A DNA stretch of 64,000 bases from Prostheceraeus crozeri (GCA_907163375.1 CAJQUW010005729.1:206782-270781); one strand, 5' to 3'; numbered from the stretch's first letter, positions 1 to 12,928 are shown. The notes: generated from the letters alone by a model not told the origin. Made by a program: numbers and translations.

Positions 1-3000
1 TCCCTGCACAAACTCGTGCTGGCTGCCGGACTATGAGGTGTACATCATTCTGTGAAAGTCTCATTGTCGGCCTCGTTCCCTGCACAAACTCGTGCAGGCT
101 GCCGGACTATGAGGTGTACATCATTCTGTGAAAGTCTCATTGTCGGCCTCGTTCCCTGCACAAACTCGTGCTGGCTGCCGGACTATGAGGTGTACATCAT
201 TCTGTGAAGGTCTCACTGTCGGCCTCGTTCCTCGCAGAAACTCGTGCTGGCTACCGGACTGTGAGGTGTACATCATTCTGTGAAAGTCTCATTGTCGGCC
301 TCGTTCCCTGCACAAACTCGTGCTGGCTGCCGGACTATGAGGTGTACATCATTCTGTGAAGGTCTCATTTTCGGCCTCGTTCCTCACAGAAACTCGTGCT
401 GGCTGCCCGACTATGAGGTGTACATCATTCTGTGAAGGTCTCATTGTCGGCCTCGTTCCCTGCACAAACTCGTGCTGGCTTCCGGACTATGAGGTGCACA
501 TCATTCTATGAAAGTCTCATTGTCTGCCTCGTTCCCTGCACAAACTCGTGCTGGCTGCCGGGACTATGAGGTGCACATCATTCTGTGAAGGTCTCATTTT
601 CGGCCTCGTTCCCTGCACAAACTCGTGCTGGCTGCCGGACTATGAGGTGTACATCATTCTGTGAAAGTCTCATTGTCGGCCTCGTTCCCTGCACAAACTC
701 GTGCTGGCTGTCGGACTATGAGGTGTACATCATTCTGTGAAAGTCTCATTGTCGGCCTCGTTCCCTGCACGAACTCGTGCCGGCTGCCGGACTATGAGGT
801 GTACATCATTCTGTGAAAGTCTCATTGTCGGCCTCGTTCCCTGCACAAACTCGTGCTGGCTGCCGGACTATGAGGTGTACATCATTCTGTGAAGGTCTCA
901 TTTTCGGCCTCGTTCCTCACAGAAACTCGTGCTGGCCGCCGTACTATGAGGTGTACATCATTCTGCGAAAGTCTCATTGTCGGCCTCGATCCCTGCAGAA
1001 ACTCGTGCTGGCTGCCGGACTATGAGGTGTACATCATTGTGTGAAAGTCTCATTCTCGGCCTCGTTCCCTGCACAAACTGGTGCTGGCTGCCGGACTATG
1101 AGGTGTACATCATTCTGCGAAAGTCTCATTGTCGGCCTCGTTCCCCGCACAAACTCGCGCTGGCTGCCCGACTATGAGGTGTACATCATTCTGTGAAAGT
1201 CTCATTGTCGGCCTCGTTCCCTGCACAAACTCGTGCTGGCTGCCGGACTATGAGGTGTACATCATTCTGTGAAGGTCTCATTTTCGGCCTCGTTCCTCGC
1301 AGAAACTCGTGCTGGCTACCGGACTGTGAGGTGTACATCATTCTGTGAAAGTCTCATTGTCGGCCTCGTTCCCTGCACAAACTCGTGCTGGCTGCCGGAC
1401 TATGAGGTGTACATCATTCTGTGAAGGTCTCATTTTCGGCCTCGTTCCTCACAGAAACTCGTGCTGGCTGCCCGACTATGAGGTGTACATCATTCTGCGA
1501 AAGTCTCATTTTCGGCCTCGTTCCCTGCACAAACTCGTGCTGGCTGCCGGACTATGAGGTGTACATCATTCTGCGAAAGTCTCATTTTCGGCCTCGTTCC
1601 CTGCACAAACTCGTGCTGGCTGCCGGACTATGAGGTGTACATCATTCTGTGAAAGTCTCATTGTCGGCCTCGTTCCCTGCACCAACTCGTGCTGGCTGCC
1701 GGACTATGAGGTGTACATCATTGTGTGAAAGTCTCATTGTCGGCCTCGTTCCCTGCACAAACTCGTGCTGGCTGCCGGACTATGAGGTGTACATCATTGT
1801 GTGAAGGTCTCATTTTCGGCCTCGTTCCCTGCACAAACTGGTGCTGGTTGCCGGACTATGAGGTGTACATCATTCTGTGAAAGTCTCATTGTCGGCCTCG
1901 TTCCCTGCACAAACTCGCGCTGGCTGCCCGACTATGAGGTGTACATCATTCTGTGAAGGTCTCATTTTCGGCCTCGTTCCCTGCAGAAACTCGTGCTGGC
2001 TGCCGGATATGAGGTGTACATCATTCTGTGAAAGTCTCATTGTCGGCCTCGTTCCCTGCACAAACTCGTGCTGGCTGCCGTACTATGAGGTGTACATCAT
2101 TCTGTGAAGGTCTCATTTTCGGCCTCGTTGCTCGCAGAAACTCGTGCTGGCTGCCGGACTATGAGGTGTACATCATTGTGTGAAAGTCTCATTGTCGGCC
2201 TCGTTCCCTGCAAAAACTCGTGCTGGCTACCGGACTGTGAGGTGTACATTATTCTGTGAAAGTCTCATTGTCGGCCTCGTTCCCTGCACAAACTCGTGCT
2301 GGCTGCCGGACTATGAGGTGTACATCATTCTGTGAAAGTCTCATTGTCGGCCTCGTTCCCTGCACAAACTCGTGCTGGCTGCCGGACTATGAGGTGTACA
2401 TCATTCTGTGAAAGTCTCATTTTCGGCCTCGTTCCCTGCAGAAACTCGTGCTGGCTGCCGGACTATGAGGTGTACATCATTCTGTGAAAGTCTCATTGTC
2501 GGCCTCGTTCCCTGCACAAACTCGTGCTGGCTGCCGGACTATGAGGTGTACATCATTCTGTGAAAGTCTCATTGTCGGCCTCGTTCCTCGCAGAAACTCG
2601 TGCTGGCTGCCGGACTATGAGGTGTACATCATTCTGTGAAGGTCTCATTTTCGGCCTCGTTCCTCGCAGAAACTCGTGCTGGCTACCGGACTGTGAGGTG
2701 TACATCATTCTGTGAAAGTCTCATTGTCGGCCTCGTTCCCTGCACAAACTCGTGCTGGCTGCCGGACTATGAGGTGTACATCATTCTGTGAAGGTCTCAT
2801 TTTCGGCCTCGTTCCTCACAGAAACTCGTGCTGGCTGCCCGACTATGAGGTGTACATCATTCTGTGAAGGTCTCATTGTCGGCCTCGTTCCCTGCACAAA
2901 CTCGAGCTGGCTTCCGGACTATGAGGTGCACATCATTCTGTGAAAGTCTCATTGTCTGCCTCGTTCCCTGCACAAACTCGTGCTGGCTGCCGGACTATGA

Positions 3001-6000
3001 GGTGCACATCATTCTGTGAAGGTCTCATTTTCGGCCTCGTTCCCTGCACAAACTCGTGCTGGCTGCCGGACTATGAGGTGTACATCATTCTGTGAAAGTC
3101 TCATTTTCGGCCTCGTTCCCTGCAGAAACTCGTTCTGGCTGCCGTACTATGAGGTGTACATCATTCTGTGAAGGTCTCATTGTCGGCCTCGTTCCCTGCA
3201 CAAACTCGTGCTGGCTGCCGGACTATGAGGTGTACATCATTCTGCGAACGTCTCATTTTCGGCCTCGTTCCCTGCACAAACTCGTGCTGGCTGCCGGACT
3301 ATGAGGTGTACATCATTCTGTGAAAGTCTCATTGTCGGCCTCGTTCCCTGCACAAACTCGTGCTGGCTGCCGGACTATGAGGTGTACATCATTCTGTGAA
3401 AGTCTCATTGTCGGCCTCGTTCCCTGCACAAACTCGTGCTGGCTGCCGGACTATGAGGTGTACATCATTGTGTGAAGGTCTCATTTTCGGCCTCGTTCCT
3501 CGCAGAAACTCGTGCTGGCTACCGGACTGTGAGGTGTACATCATTCTGTGAAAGTCTCATTGTCGGCCTCGTTCCCTGCACAAACTCGTGCTGGCTGCCG
3601 GACTATGAGGTGTACATCATTCTGTGAAGGTCTCATTTTCGGCCTCGTTCCCTGCAGAAATTCGTGCTGGCTGCCGGACTATGAGGTGTACATCATTCTG
3701 TGAAGGTCTCATTTTCAACTTCGTTCCCTGCAGAAACTCGTGCTTGCTGCGGACTTTGAGGTGCACATCATTCTGTGAATGTCTCATTGTCGGCCTCGTT
3801 CCCTGCAGAAACTCTTGCTGGCTGCCGGACTATGAAGTGCACATCATTCTGTGAAGGTCTCATTTTCGGCCTCGTTCCCTGCACAAACTCGTGCTGGCTG
3901 CCGGACTATGAGGTGTACATCATTCTGTGAAAGTCTCATTTTCGGCCTCGTTCCCTGCAGAAACTCGTGCTGGCTACCCCACTGTGAGGTGTACATCATT
4001 CTGTGAAAGTCTCATTGTCGGCCTCGTTCCCTGCACAAACTCGTGCTGGCTGCCGGACTATGAGGTGTACATCATTGTGTGAAAGTCTCATTTTCGGCCT
4101 CGTTCCCTGCAGAAACTCGTGCTGGCTGCCGGACTATGAGGTGTACATCATTCTGTGAAAGTCTCATTGTCGGCCTCGTTCCCTGCACAAACTCGTGCTG
4201 GCTGCCGGACTATGAGGTGTACATCATTGTGTGAAAGTCTCATTCTCGGCCTCGTTCCCTGCACAAACTCGTGCTGGCTGCCGGACTATGAGGTGTACAT
4301 CATTCTGTGAAGGTCTCATTTTCGGCCTCGTTCCTCGCAGAAACTCGTGCTGGCTACCGGACTGTGAGGTGTACATCATTCTGTGAAAGTCTCATTGTCG
4401 GCCTCGTTCCCTGCACAAACTCGTACTATGAGGTGTACATCATTCTGTGAAAGTCTCATTGTCGGCCTCGTTCGCTGCAGAAACTCGTGCTGGGTGGCGG
4501 ACAATGAGGTGCACATCATTCTGTGAAAGTCTCATTGTCGGCCTCGTTCCCTGCACAAACTCGTGCTGGCTGCCGGACTATGATGTGCACATCATTCTGT
4601 GAAAGTCTCATTTTCGGCCTCGTTCCCTGCACAAACTCGTGCTGGCTGCCGGACTATGAGGTGCACATCATTCTGTGAAGGTCTCATTTTCGGCCTCGTT
4701 CCCTGCACAAACTCGTGCTGGCTGCCGGACTATGAGGTGTACATCATTCTGTGAAAGTCTCATTGTCTGCCTCGTTCCCTGCACAAACTCGTGCTGGCTG
4801 CCGTACTATGAGGTGTACATCATTCTGTGAAGGTCTCATTGTCGGCCTCGTTCCCTGCACAAACTCGTGCTGGCTGCCGTACTATGAGGTGTACATCATT
4901 CTGTGAAGGTCTCATTGTCGGCCTCGTTCCCTGCACAAACTCGTGCTGGCTGCCGGACTATGAGGTGTACATCATTCTGCGAAAGTCTCATTTTCGGCCT
5001 CGTTCCCTGCACAAACTCGTGCTGGCTGCCGGACTATGAGGTGTACATCATTCTGTGAAAGTCTTATTGTCGGCGTCGTTCCCTGCACAAACTCGTGCTG
5101 GCTGCCGGACTATGAGGTGTACATCATTGTGTGAAAGTCTCATTGTCGGCCTCGTTCCCTGCACAAACTCGTGCTGGCTGCCGGACTATTAGGTGTACAT
5201 CATTCTGTGAAGGTCTCATTTTCGGCCTCGTTCCTCGCAGAAACTCGTGCTGGCTACCGGACTGTGAGGTGTACATCATTCTGTGAAAGTCTCATTGTCG
5301 GCCTCGTTCCCTGCACAAACTCGTGCTGGCTGCCGGACTATGAGGTGTACATCATTCGGTGAAGGTCTCATTTTCGGCCTCGTTCCCTGCAGAAACTCGT
5401 GCTGGCTGCCGGACTATGAGGTGTACATCATTCTGTGAAGGTCTCATTTTCGGCCTCGTTCCTCACAGAAACTCGTGCTGGCTGCCGGACTATGAGGTGC
5501 ACATCATTCTGTGAAAGTCTCATTGTCTGCCTCGTTCCCTGCACAAACTCGTGCTGGCTGCCGGACTATGAGGTGCACATCATTCTGTGAAGGTCTCATT
5601 TTCGGCCTCGTTCCCTGCACAAACTCGTGCTGGCTGCCGGACTATTAGGTGTACATCATTCTGTGAAAGTCTCATTTTCGGCCTCGTTCCCTGCAGAAAC
5701 TCGTGCTGGCTACCCGACTGTGAGGTGTACATCATTCTGTGAAGGTCTCATTGTCGGCCTCGTTCCCTGCACAAACTCGTGCTGGCTGCCGGACTATGAG
5801 GTGTACATCATTCTGTGAAAGTCTCATTGTCGGCCTCGTTCCTCACAGAAACTCGTGCTGGCTGCCGGACTATGAAGTGTACATCATTCTGTGAAGGTCT
5901 CATTGTCGGCCTCGTTCCCTGCACAAACTCGTGCTGGCTTCCGGACTATGAGGTGCACATCATTCTGTGAAAGTCTCATTGTCTGCCTCGTTCCCTGCAC

Positions 6001-7466
6001 AAACTCGTGCTGGCTGCCGGACTATGAGGTGTACATCATTCTGTGAAAGTCTCATTGTCTGCCTCGTTCCCTGCACAAACTCGTGCTGGCTGCCGTACTA
6101 TGAGGTGTACATCATTCTGTGAAGGTCTCATTGTCGGCCTCGTTCCCTGCACAAACTCGTGCTGGCTTCCGGACTATGAGGTGCACATCATTCTGTGAAA
6201 GTCTCATTGTCTGCCTCGTTCCCTGCACAAACTCGTGCTGGCTGCCGGACTATGAGGTGCACATCATTCTGTGAAGGTCTCATTTTCGGCCTCGTTCCCT
6301 GCACAAACTCGTGCTGGCTGCCGGACTATGAGGTGTACATCATTCTGTGAAAGTCTCATTGTCTGCCTCGTTCCCTGCACAAACTCGTGCTGGCTGCCGG
6401 ACTATGAGGTGTACATCATTCTGTGAAAGTCTCATTGTCGGCCTCGTTCCCTGCACAAACTCGTGCTGGCTGCCGGACTATGAGGTGTACATCATTGTGT
6501 GAAAGTCTCATTCTCGGCCTCGTTCCCTGCACAAACTCGTGCTGGCTGCCGGACTATGAGGTGTACATCATTCTGTGAAAGTCTCATTGTCTGCCTCGTT
6601 CCCTGCACAAACTCGTGCTGGCTGCCGGACTATGAGGTGTACATCATTCTGTGAAAGTCTCATTGTCGGCCTCGTTCCCTGCACAAACTCGTGCTGGCTG
6701 CCGGACTATGAGGTGTACATCATTGTGTGAAAGTCTCATTCTCGGCCTCGTTCCCTGCACAAACTCGTGCTGGCTGCCGGACTATGAGGTGTACATCATT
6801 CTGTGAAGGTCTCATTTTCGGCCTCGTTCCTCGCAGAAACTCGTGCTGGCTACCGGACTGTGAGGTGTACATCATTCTGTGAAGGTCTCATTGTCGGCCT
6901 CGTTCCCTGCACAAACTCGTGCTGGCTGCCGGACTATGAGGTGTACATCATTCTGTGAAGGTCTCATTTTCGGCCTCGTTCCCTGCAGAAACTCGTGCTG
7001 GCTGCCGGACTATGAGGTGTACATCATTCTGTGAAAGTCTCATTGTCGGCCTCGTTCCCTGCACAAACTCGTGCTGGCTGCCGGACTATGAGGTGTACAT
7101 CATTCTGTGAAGGTCTCATTTTCGGCCTCGTTCCTCGCAGAAACTCGTGCTGGCTACCGGACTGTGAGGTGTACATCATTCTGTGAAAGTCTCATTGTCG
7201 GCCTCGTTCCCTGCAGAAACTCGTGCTGGCTGCCGGACTATGAGGTGTACATCATTCTGTGAAAGTCTCATTCTCGGCCTCGTTCCCTGCAGAAACCCGT
7301 GCTGGCTGCCGGACTGTGAGGTGTACATCATTCTGTGAAAGTCTCATTGTCGGCCTCGTTCCCTGCACAAACTCGTGCTGGCTGCCGGACTATGAGGTGT
7401 ACATCATTCTGTGAAAGTCTCATTGTCGGCCTCGTTCCCTGCACAAACTCGTGCCGGCTGCCGGAC
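1..7466. repeat. 76-bp satellite array, about 98 copies
   Basis: Head-to-tail copies of a 76-bp unit fill the left end and run off the window edge; the word TCCCTGCACAAACTCG recurs at 1, 77, 153 and onward. Units differ mostly by single bases and fall into recognisable variants: CCCTGCACAAA, CCTCGCAGAAA and CCTCACAGAAA near the start, and GCCGGACTATG against ACCGGACTGTG in the middle. The ACCGGACTGTG variant recurs at irregular intervals of about 4 to 21 units, so there is no fixed higher-order period. One unit near 4420 lacks about a dozen bases. Because 76 is not a multiple of three, the short Cys/Ser-rich open frames here cross about three units and are chance. The array stops abruptly after CCGGAC at 7466. 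Confidence 0.97.
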
Positions 7467-7504
7467 CAAAAATCACTACTTCGCTCACATCTTATTGCCT
7501 ACCA

Positions 7505-7745
7505 TTCTCGGGCGTAGTTCATCGATTCCGCTCGATTAATCGTGCAATGGAATAAATCGCGTGATTCCTGAATGACACAGAATTACAGGATTATTTTTCA
7601 AAGTGACTTCTCAGTGAAATTTGCTTGATGACGATAAATAAGGCTACTTTCCCATTCATTCGTTGAACGATTAACCTAACTGCACTAAAGAGAAATTTGA
7701 CACTTATGTAGGCACACCTACAAGCGGCTGCTCCTATCTGATAGA
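7505..7745 (+). repeat. Dispersed repeat X, undisrupted copy (empty TTAA site)
   Basis: This stretch aligns with the sequences on either side of the piggyBac-like element at 11929-13811. Shared blocks include GATTCCGCTYGATTAA, ACTTCTCARTG, AAGGCTACTTTCC and GTAGGCACACCT (CGCAGGCACACC in the other copy). Here the TTAA at 7536-7539 is uninterrupted. In the second copy the same TTAA is duplicated around the inserted element, so this is a paralogous empty site. The nature of repeat X is unknown; no coding sequence is visible. The left limit is hidden by the satellite. Confidence 0.75.
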
Positions 7746-8657
7746 TTGAATGGCTATGATAAGAGAGACACAGTCAATCTCTATGGGAATCCTGTGAGAA
7801 TTCCGATACATCGCTGGAATGCATCACTTTAAACAGTGGCATTGATGACTGACGGAAAGCAGTATTATGCTTTATATTCCATAATCGGTGGCTGAAGTAG
7901 TGGTCGATGCATTGTATTTCAAATCATTTCATTGTGTATGAAGACAAATGAAGAAATGTTGGATTCTATGAAATATTATATGCGGATGAAGAAACTGACC
8001 ACTTGTCCACTATCACCATTATCACTTTCCATTATCGACCATGTATAGTCTCAGATACAGTGTAGCATTAGTTCACTTGTAATCGGTGTAGTAGCATCGT
8101 TGTATTTCCATATTTTACCTCCACTTTTCCAATTTTTATCCATCGGTCTCCTGTTGTTTTATAATATCCATTTTTAATCTCCTTAACCTATGGTGACCAT
8201 TGTCTTATTCTATTTCCACTATCAGCATCTGTAGTCGGTACAGTATATTAGACGTCTGCTTTGAACGTGTATACGGCAGTGTTTGGAATCTATGGTATTA
8301 GTATATTAACAGCAAGAATGAGTAGTGTCACAAGTCTTAAGATTTCCATTTTTACCAGATATTGGGCCAAAGCTGATCAATTTTAATTCATTGCCACGAG
8401 AAAGCTCCATTGAGTTCTTTCAAGAACTGATTAATCCAATGGTCACAGTAGCACTGCATTTGTACATTTGCGGATTGGAGAACGCCACCAGTCCTTATCA
8501 GGACTACTTCAATTAATAATTTGAATTAGTAAGCATTATATTCTGTTATAAATGGCTACTGGGATGACTTTCATCATCGCATGAGAATTGAAAAGAATAT
8601 TAATGGCTGATTTACATTTAATATACACACCATGAACGCAAGCCATTAATACCACCG
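7746..8657. other. AT-rich intergenic DNA, nothing recognised
   Basis: No coding, RNA or repeat signal was recognised. The 63-codon open frame near 8325 has no recognisable motif and is within chance length. Confidence 0.6.
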
Positions 8658-8876
8658 GTGCTGTGGCCTTGTGGTAGAGTGTTCGCTCTGCGTCCAGGAG
8701 ACCTTGGTTCAAACCTTGGTCGGGTCAAAGCTGAGACTTCTAAAATAGGCACACTCTGCTTTCTTGCTAAAGTGATAAAGCATTCTTGCACGAGTGAGAG
8801 TGGGTAGATGACAACTCGGCCACATGGAAGAAAAGCTCAGTGCCTGATCTACTTCCGAGTATAATCAAGGTTTATT
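8658..8876 (+). mobile_element. tRNA-derived SINE
   Basis: The 5' part looks like a tRNA-derived RNA polymerase III promoter. An A-box-like segment TGTGGTAGAGTGTTCGC lies near 8670, and a B-box GGTTCAAACC sits at 8706-8715, the usual tRNA-like distance away. A body of about 150 bp follows that is not tRNA-like, and the element fades into a T-rich stretch near 8870. SINEs have no coding capacity and depend on a LINE for retroposition. The exact 3' end and target duplication are unclear. This family differs in its 3' body from the SINE at 39.0 kb and shows no hammerhead core. Confidence 0.7.
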
Positions 8877-11090
8877 TGTTTATTTTTCTACACTACAATT
8901 GTGTATATTCGCTAGTATTCTGTAAAAGTCTAAATCTTGAATTGATTCATAGATTACTGTGCTTATTGCAAGATTGATGGAAGAGGTAAATGCATCCAGC
9001 TATGCATGTTTGATAAGATATGGTTAATTGAGATCAAAGGAATCAAAATTGAGAGACAAAAGAATTAGTAGATACTTCATAGCAGATTTGCAGCAGATTC
9101 TCAAGGCTTTTTGTTCCAACTGATAATGGTGTATTCCCAAACCTACAACATCACAATTAATAGGATAACAGCAATTTGAATGTCTTCAAGTACCAAGTGT
9201 CTCATAGTCTGAATTTTGATGGAAATTACCAGATTTGTAATGAAACTTGTAGTCCAGAAATCAAAAGTAATGCAAGCTAGATGGAGTGTAAACTTCTAAG
9301 CACTGAATGTGAGAAAATCTGAAAATATTCAGAATCGCGCGAGGGAAGGAATTGAATAACGTGGAAATTTCGGAATTACAACTGAAATCTCCCGGAAATT
9401 CTAAGTGACATTACACTTTCCGCCGGTAAATGAGAGCATGGAAAAACAAGGTAGCACCGAGATTGACATTTTGACAAAATGACGCGTATTGCCTAAAATT
9501 GCACATTTAGAAATGTGATTCATTTGTTGGAAATGCATTTTCATCACATTTTTCGATTTTGTGCTCTTCCAGTCAAAGTGTTAAGTTGCGTATTCTGGAA
9601 ACTTTGTTCATTCTTGGACGCAAGCCTGGACTTTGTGTCTAGAAGGAGTTCGTCTACACCCTGCTGTTACCGTGGTGATTGACAGTTCATTAGTAGGCCT
9701 ACCGTTTTCAGGTGTGTTCCCAGTTTTTCCCGTTGTTGCATTTCATTTCACTTGGTCGTTGCACATGAATAGAGACCACGAAAGCGCTCGTGCATTAGTT
9801 TCATATTACATTGTTTTGATTTTGGTGTTTGGGTATTGTCTTGGATTAATGAATTGGGCGACTATCTTTATCTTCAAACGCATTATTTTTCCTATTTTCA
9901 TTATTACGCCACATTCAAGTTTTACTGAAACTGCTATTAATCATTCTTTTTTCCATAGCACCTGGCGGATTTATATCGGAAGAGATCTATTTACATTCTT
10001 TAGTAGACAGATGTGATTCACTGAACCAACCGCGTGTTTTATTTGCCAAGTTAGAGAAAATTGAGAGACAGTTCCTTGAACATCTAAATTTGAATTGAAT
10101 ATTATCATCGACAGTTTAAAGGTTCGAGGAAAATTAGATAAATATTCTATAATTTAGAAAACGGACACACAAGCAGCTTATCTATTTGTCTTTCATGATT
10201 TATTGCAGATATATCACATTTTTCAATCAATTTTGGTGGAGTTTTCTTTCTTCTAATATTCATCCTGATTATTGACATTTGAAGGGAAAATTGATGCAAA
10301 TGTTTAATTGGTTTTTAGTTAAGGAAAGTTGCATATTCTAGGATGATGAGAAACACTTATGAAATGAAGATTCACTACTCCCCGATACTGAAGGCTTGGA
10401 CTCAATGCACTGCTGACATTGTCAGACTATTCTGCAGCGTTGTGAACCTTTTATTCCGGATGCCCTTCCTGCCGACCTCCAATGTCCAGGGTTAGACCTC
10501 TGTACCAAAAGATCGCTAGACAGGATCACTTAATCGTTGAAAATACTCAAAAACAGTCACGCTTACATTTCAGCGGCAACCTGGTAGCTGTCAATGAACT
10601 AAATGCCAAAAGGAGATTCAACTCTCAACAGATTCGTAGTCACTAGATTCATGTTCGGACACTAATTTACGAGTTTCATAAAGTTATAGAGTGCATGCTT
10701 ATTGACAATATGTTCCCAGACTAGATTTGAGGCCGCCATTTAGAATTCACTGATGAATAGAAACACCTTGGTTGAATAGTGACACAATTAAACCTGCTGC
10801 CGTTAGATCACACTTAAAACTACTATTCGCCATTTTGGCAGGTTGTCGTGTGATTGCCGCGCCTGCACGGCTCCTGCTAGCTGCATGCTTCTGCTTGGGT
10901 TGCTTCGCCTATACTTATATCATCATTATCTGATTACATAGTTTTACCTTATACTTGAGCCACCCCAGCATCACCTGACTGTAAATATCTCCACTTGGCA
11001 AACGGCTTCTCGGATCATTACGGGTTTATTCTCCTCGCTGGATATTAACGTTTTCTGCTATCCTGCTATCGCTCGCCATTATCACTCGCT
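8877..11090. other. Intergenic DNA, possible SINE/LINE debris
   Basis: No supported gene. A 127-codon open frame at 9633-10016 has hydrophobic runs but no recognisable family. Near 10435-10490 the phrase CGGATGCCCTTCCTGCCGAC resembles a word common in old animal retroposon tails, but no boundaries are visible. From about 10840 the sequence becomes less AT-rich and leads into the inverted repeat at 11091. Confidence 0.45.
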
Positions 11091-11385
11091 ATCGATATTT
11101 CGACATCTATGTGCTGCTAGTTGCATACTGATATGTATGCATGTATGAAATGTCTATGACGTATATCTATGAAGTAGTGTCTCTGCTATCAATTTCTCCA
11201 GAGACAAAAACACCTTGCTGGTCAAGCATTCATTTAATTGTGACCGGAATTTGAAATTCACAGGATAGTGATAGCAACTGGATAAAACATGGAATTCAAT
11301 AAAGATACAACCACAATTCATAGACATTTCATACATGCATACATATCAGTATGCAAGTAACAGCACATAGATGTCGAAATATCGA
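11091..11385. repeat. Inverted repeat, 67-69 bp arms, 159-bp spacer
   Basis: The arm at 11091-11159 and the arm at 11319-11385 are near-perfect reverse complements, with only a few mismatches or single-base gaps. Matching words are TTTCGACATCTATGTGCTG against CAGCACATAGATGTCGAAA, and CATGTATGAAATGTCTATG against its complement. The spacer (11160-11318) contains AATAAAGATACAA near its right end. The structure could form a long hairpin RNA or could be the two ends of a foldback element. No transposase or target duplication is visible. Confidence 0.85.
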
Positions 11386-11897
11386 CACTCGCTTGGTCAT
11401 AGTCTCAAACCCAGCGACATTTCCCTTGTACATTACACCTCGTCTGCATCCTATTACCTGCGCACTATCTCCTGCCCTTGACTTCAACATCTTTCTGCAA
11501 TGCTGTGAGACGTGTTTCCCTGCATCATTCACCCTTTGACTTATTGTGACCGACAGCTGGCGACGCGCTTTGATTTTCCTTTTTAAAAGCTCTTACCGAT
11601 TCCTGATATGCAAGACTTCAATAAAGATATATTATTATTATTCAAGAAAATTGCCTTTCATAGTAAAGGTCACCTAAATTTTGTTGTGTGCGTGCAATCC
11701 GTATTAACAGATCATTAATTTTTGCATTGGTCATTGGTACTTTCACTTTCTCTCGCAGATCTTATACCCCTACGTCATTTGTCTCCTTGTCTTTGTTCTT
11801 TTGTCGTGAGCAGTTGATGTCGCTTATATGTTTCATTGGATAGAACGAGTGAAGATGACACAAAGCTATCTGATTCTGTCATACAATTGTGACAGTG
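11386..11897. other. Intergenic DNA with (ATT)n-tailed retroposon-like end
   Basis: Near 11618-11642 the sequence AATAAAGATATATTATTATT looks like the 3' tail of a LINE or SINE: a polyadenylation-like signal followed by a short ATT microsatellite. A similar AATAAAGATACAA lies at 11298 inside the inverted-repeat spacer. No reverse-transcriptase coding remains upstream, so the family cannot be named. Confidence 0.35.
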
Positions 11898-12092
11898 GTG
11901 GGCGGTGTTCACGATTCCGCTTGATTAACCCTCAGAGACCTGAGGGGGTCCAGTGGACCCCGGATCTATATTTTCTATTTCACTATTCGTGCTGAGGATA
12001 TATCAACCGTTCATGCCCATGTAAAATTATCCTTTTTGACTGATTCTGCATGCAACGTTTCATTTCAATTGAATCAGTGGAAGTATTGACAG

Positions 12093-12800
12093 CAGGGATG
12101 CGGAGTCCTATCATTTTGATAGTACTCCGACTCGGGTGTCAAGTATACAAAGACTTTTTTGAAAAATTTACTGGTAACCTACATCACACATCATTAAAGG
12201 CTTACCTTAACCTATCTTTAGTGATCATTGCTGCATCAATTATCAATCATTTTCAGTGAAGGTTGATCAAATGTCGCTCTAAGTTGGAAGAATATGACTG
12301 GGCTACTCCCATCTTGTTGATGTGCGCTTCACACGTTTTTTCTCCAGTCTCTACCAAGCAGAAAAATCTCCCATCCTTCTCCAAAAAATATGAGTACAGT
12401 TTCGATTTTAAAAATGCGCTTTGGAGCAGCCATCACACACGATTAACGTGAGGGTAAGAGGTGATGTTCTCAAACAAACTAGTATTTCATTTTTGTCTCT
12501 GATGTGACCTTTGGTGCGCAGGTGTGATCGAGGCTAGGAAGGCTCGTCTTCTGTACTAAATCACCGAGTGAAAAGACAATCCTTTTTTCACTATCACGGT
12601 TCATTCCCTCAACTATTACAAGCTTTGCATGCACTGCTGTCTCTGTACTTTTGTTTGACGGAGAAAGTTGACATCAAGACAGTGACAGCTACGCACGAGA
12701 ATAAACAATCTGTTTGTATTATGTTTCGGGTCTAGTTATAGGCCGGAGTCTGGAGTCCCATCATTTGATAGGACTCCGGAGCTCCGACTCCGCATCCCTG
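12093..12800. mobile_element. hAT-type MITE, 708 bp, nested in the piggyBac-like element
   Basis: The left end CAGGGATGCGGAGTC and the right end GACTCCGCATCCCTG form a perfect 15-bp terminal inverted repeat. Subterminal GGAGTCCTATCATTTGATAG-like words are also inverted between the ends. The flanks are ATTGACAG (12085-12092) and ATTAACAG (12801-12808), an 8-bp duplication with one difference, as hAT transposases make. CAGGG at the tip is also typical of hAT. No transposase is recognisable inside. A second, left-truncated copy lies at 47519-47948. Confidence 0.85.
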
Positions 12801-12855
12801 ATTAACAGCAATGAGATTACATAAACGATAGATCAAATTGCCATGCAAAAGATGT

Positions 12856-12928
12856 GCGGCTGGTAAGATTCGAACCTACGACCAAGGTTAACTAGACCTG
12901 TGCTCTAACCAACTGAGCTACGAGCCAC
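12856..12928 (-). tRNA. tRNA-Thr(AGT)-like sequence, probable pseudogene or SINE head
   Basis: Read on the minus strand, this 73-nt segment folds as a tRNA cloverleaf. A D-arm GCTC/GAGC encloses AGTTGGTTA, the anticodon loop is CTAGTTA (anticodon AGT), and the T-arm GTAGG/CTTAC encloses TTCGAAT. The A- and B-box promoters are intact. The acceptor ends GTGGCTC and CAGCCGC pair at six of seven positions. The anticodon stem has one mismatch, and one extra base lies between acceptor and D-arm. These flaws and the location inside a transposon suggest a tRNA pseudogene or the head of a tRNA-derived SINE rather than a working tRNA gene. No clear SINE body follows. Confidence 0.55.

Noticed and set aside
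1-7466. CRISPR array on the basis of regular repeats
   Set aside because: Units are contiguous 76-bp repeats without unique spacers, in eukaryotic DNA. The 30-, 33- and 50-bp arrays also lack spacers.
9633-10016. 127-codon frame with hydrophobic stretches
   Set aside because: No family recognised, no supporting context, and length within chance for AT-rich DNA of this size.
10748-10770. CTGATGA followed closely by GAAAC as a hammerhead core
   Set aside because: Only three bases separate the two core halves, leaving no stem II.
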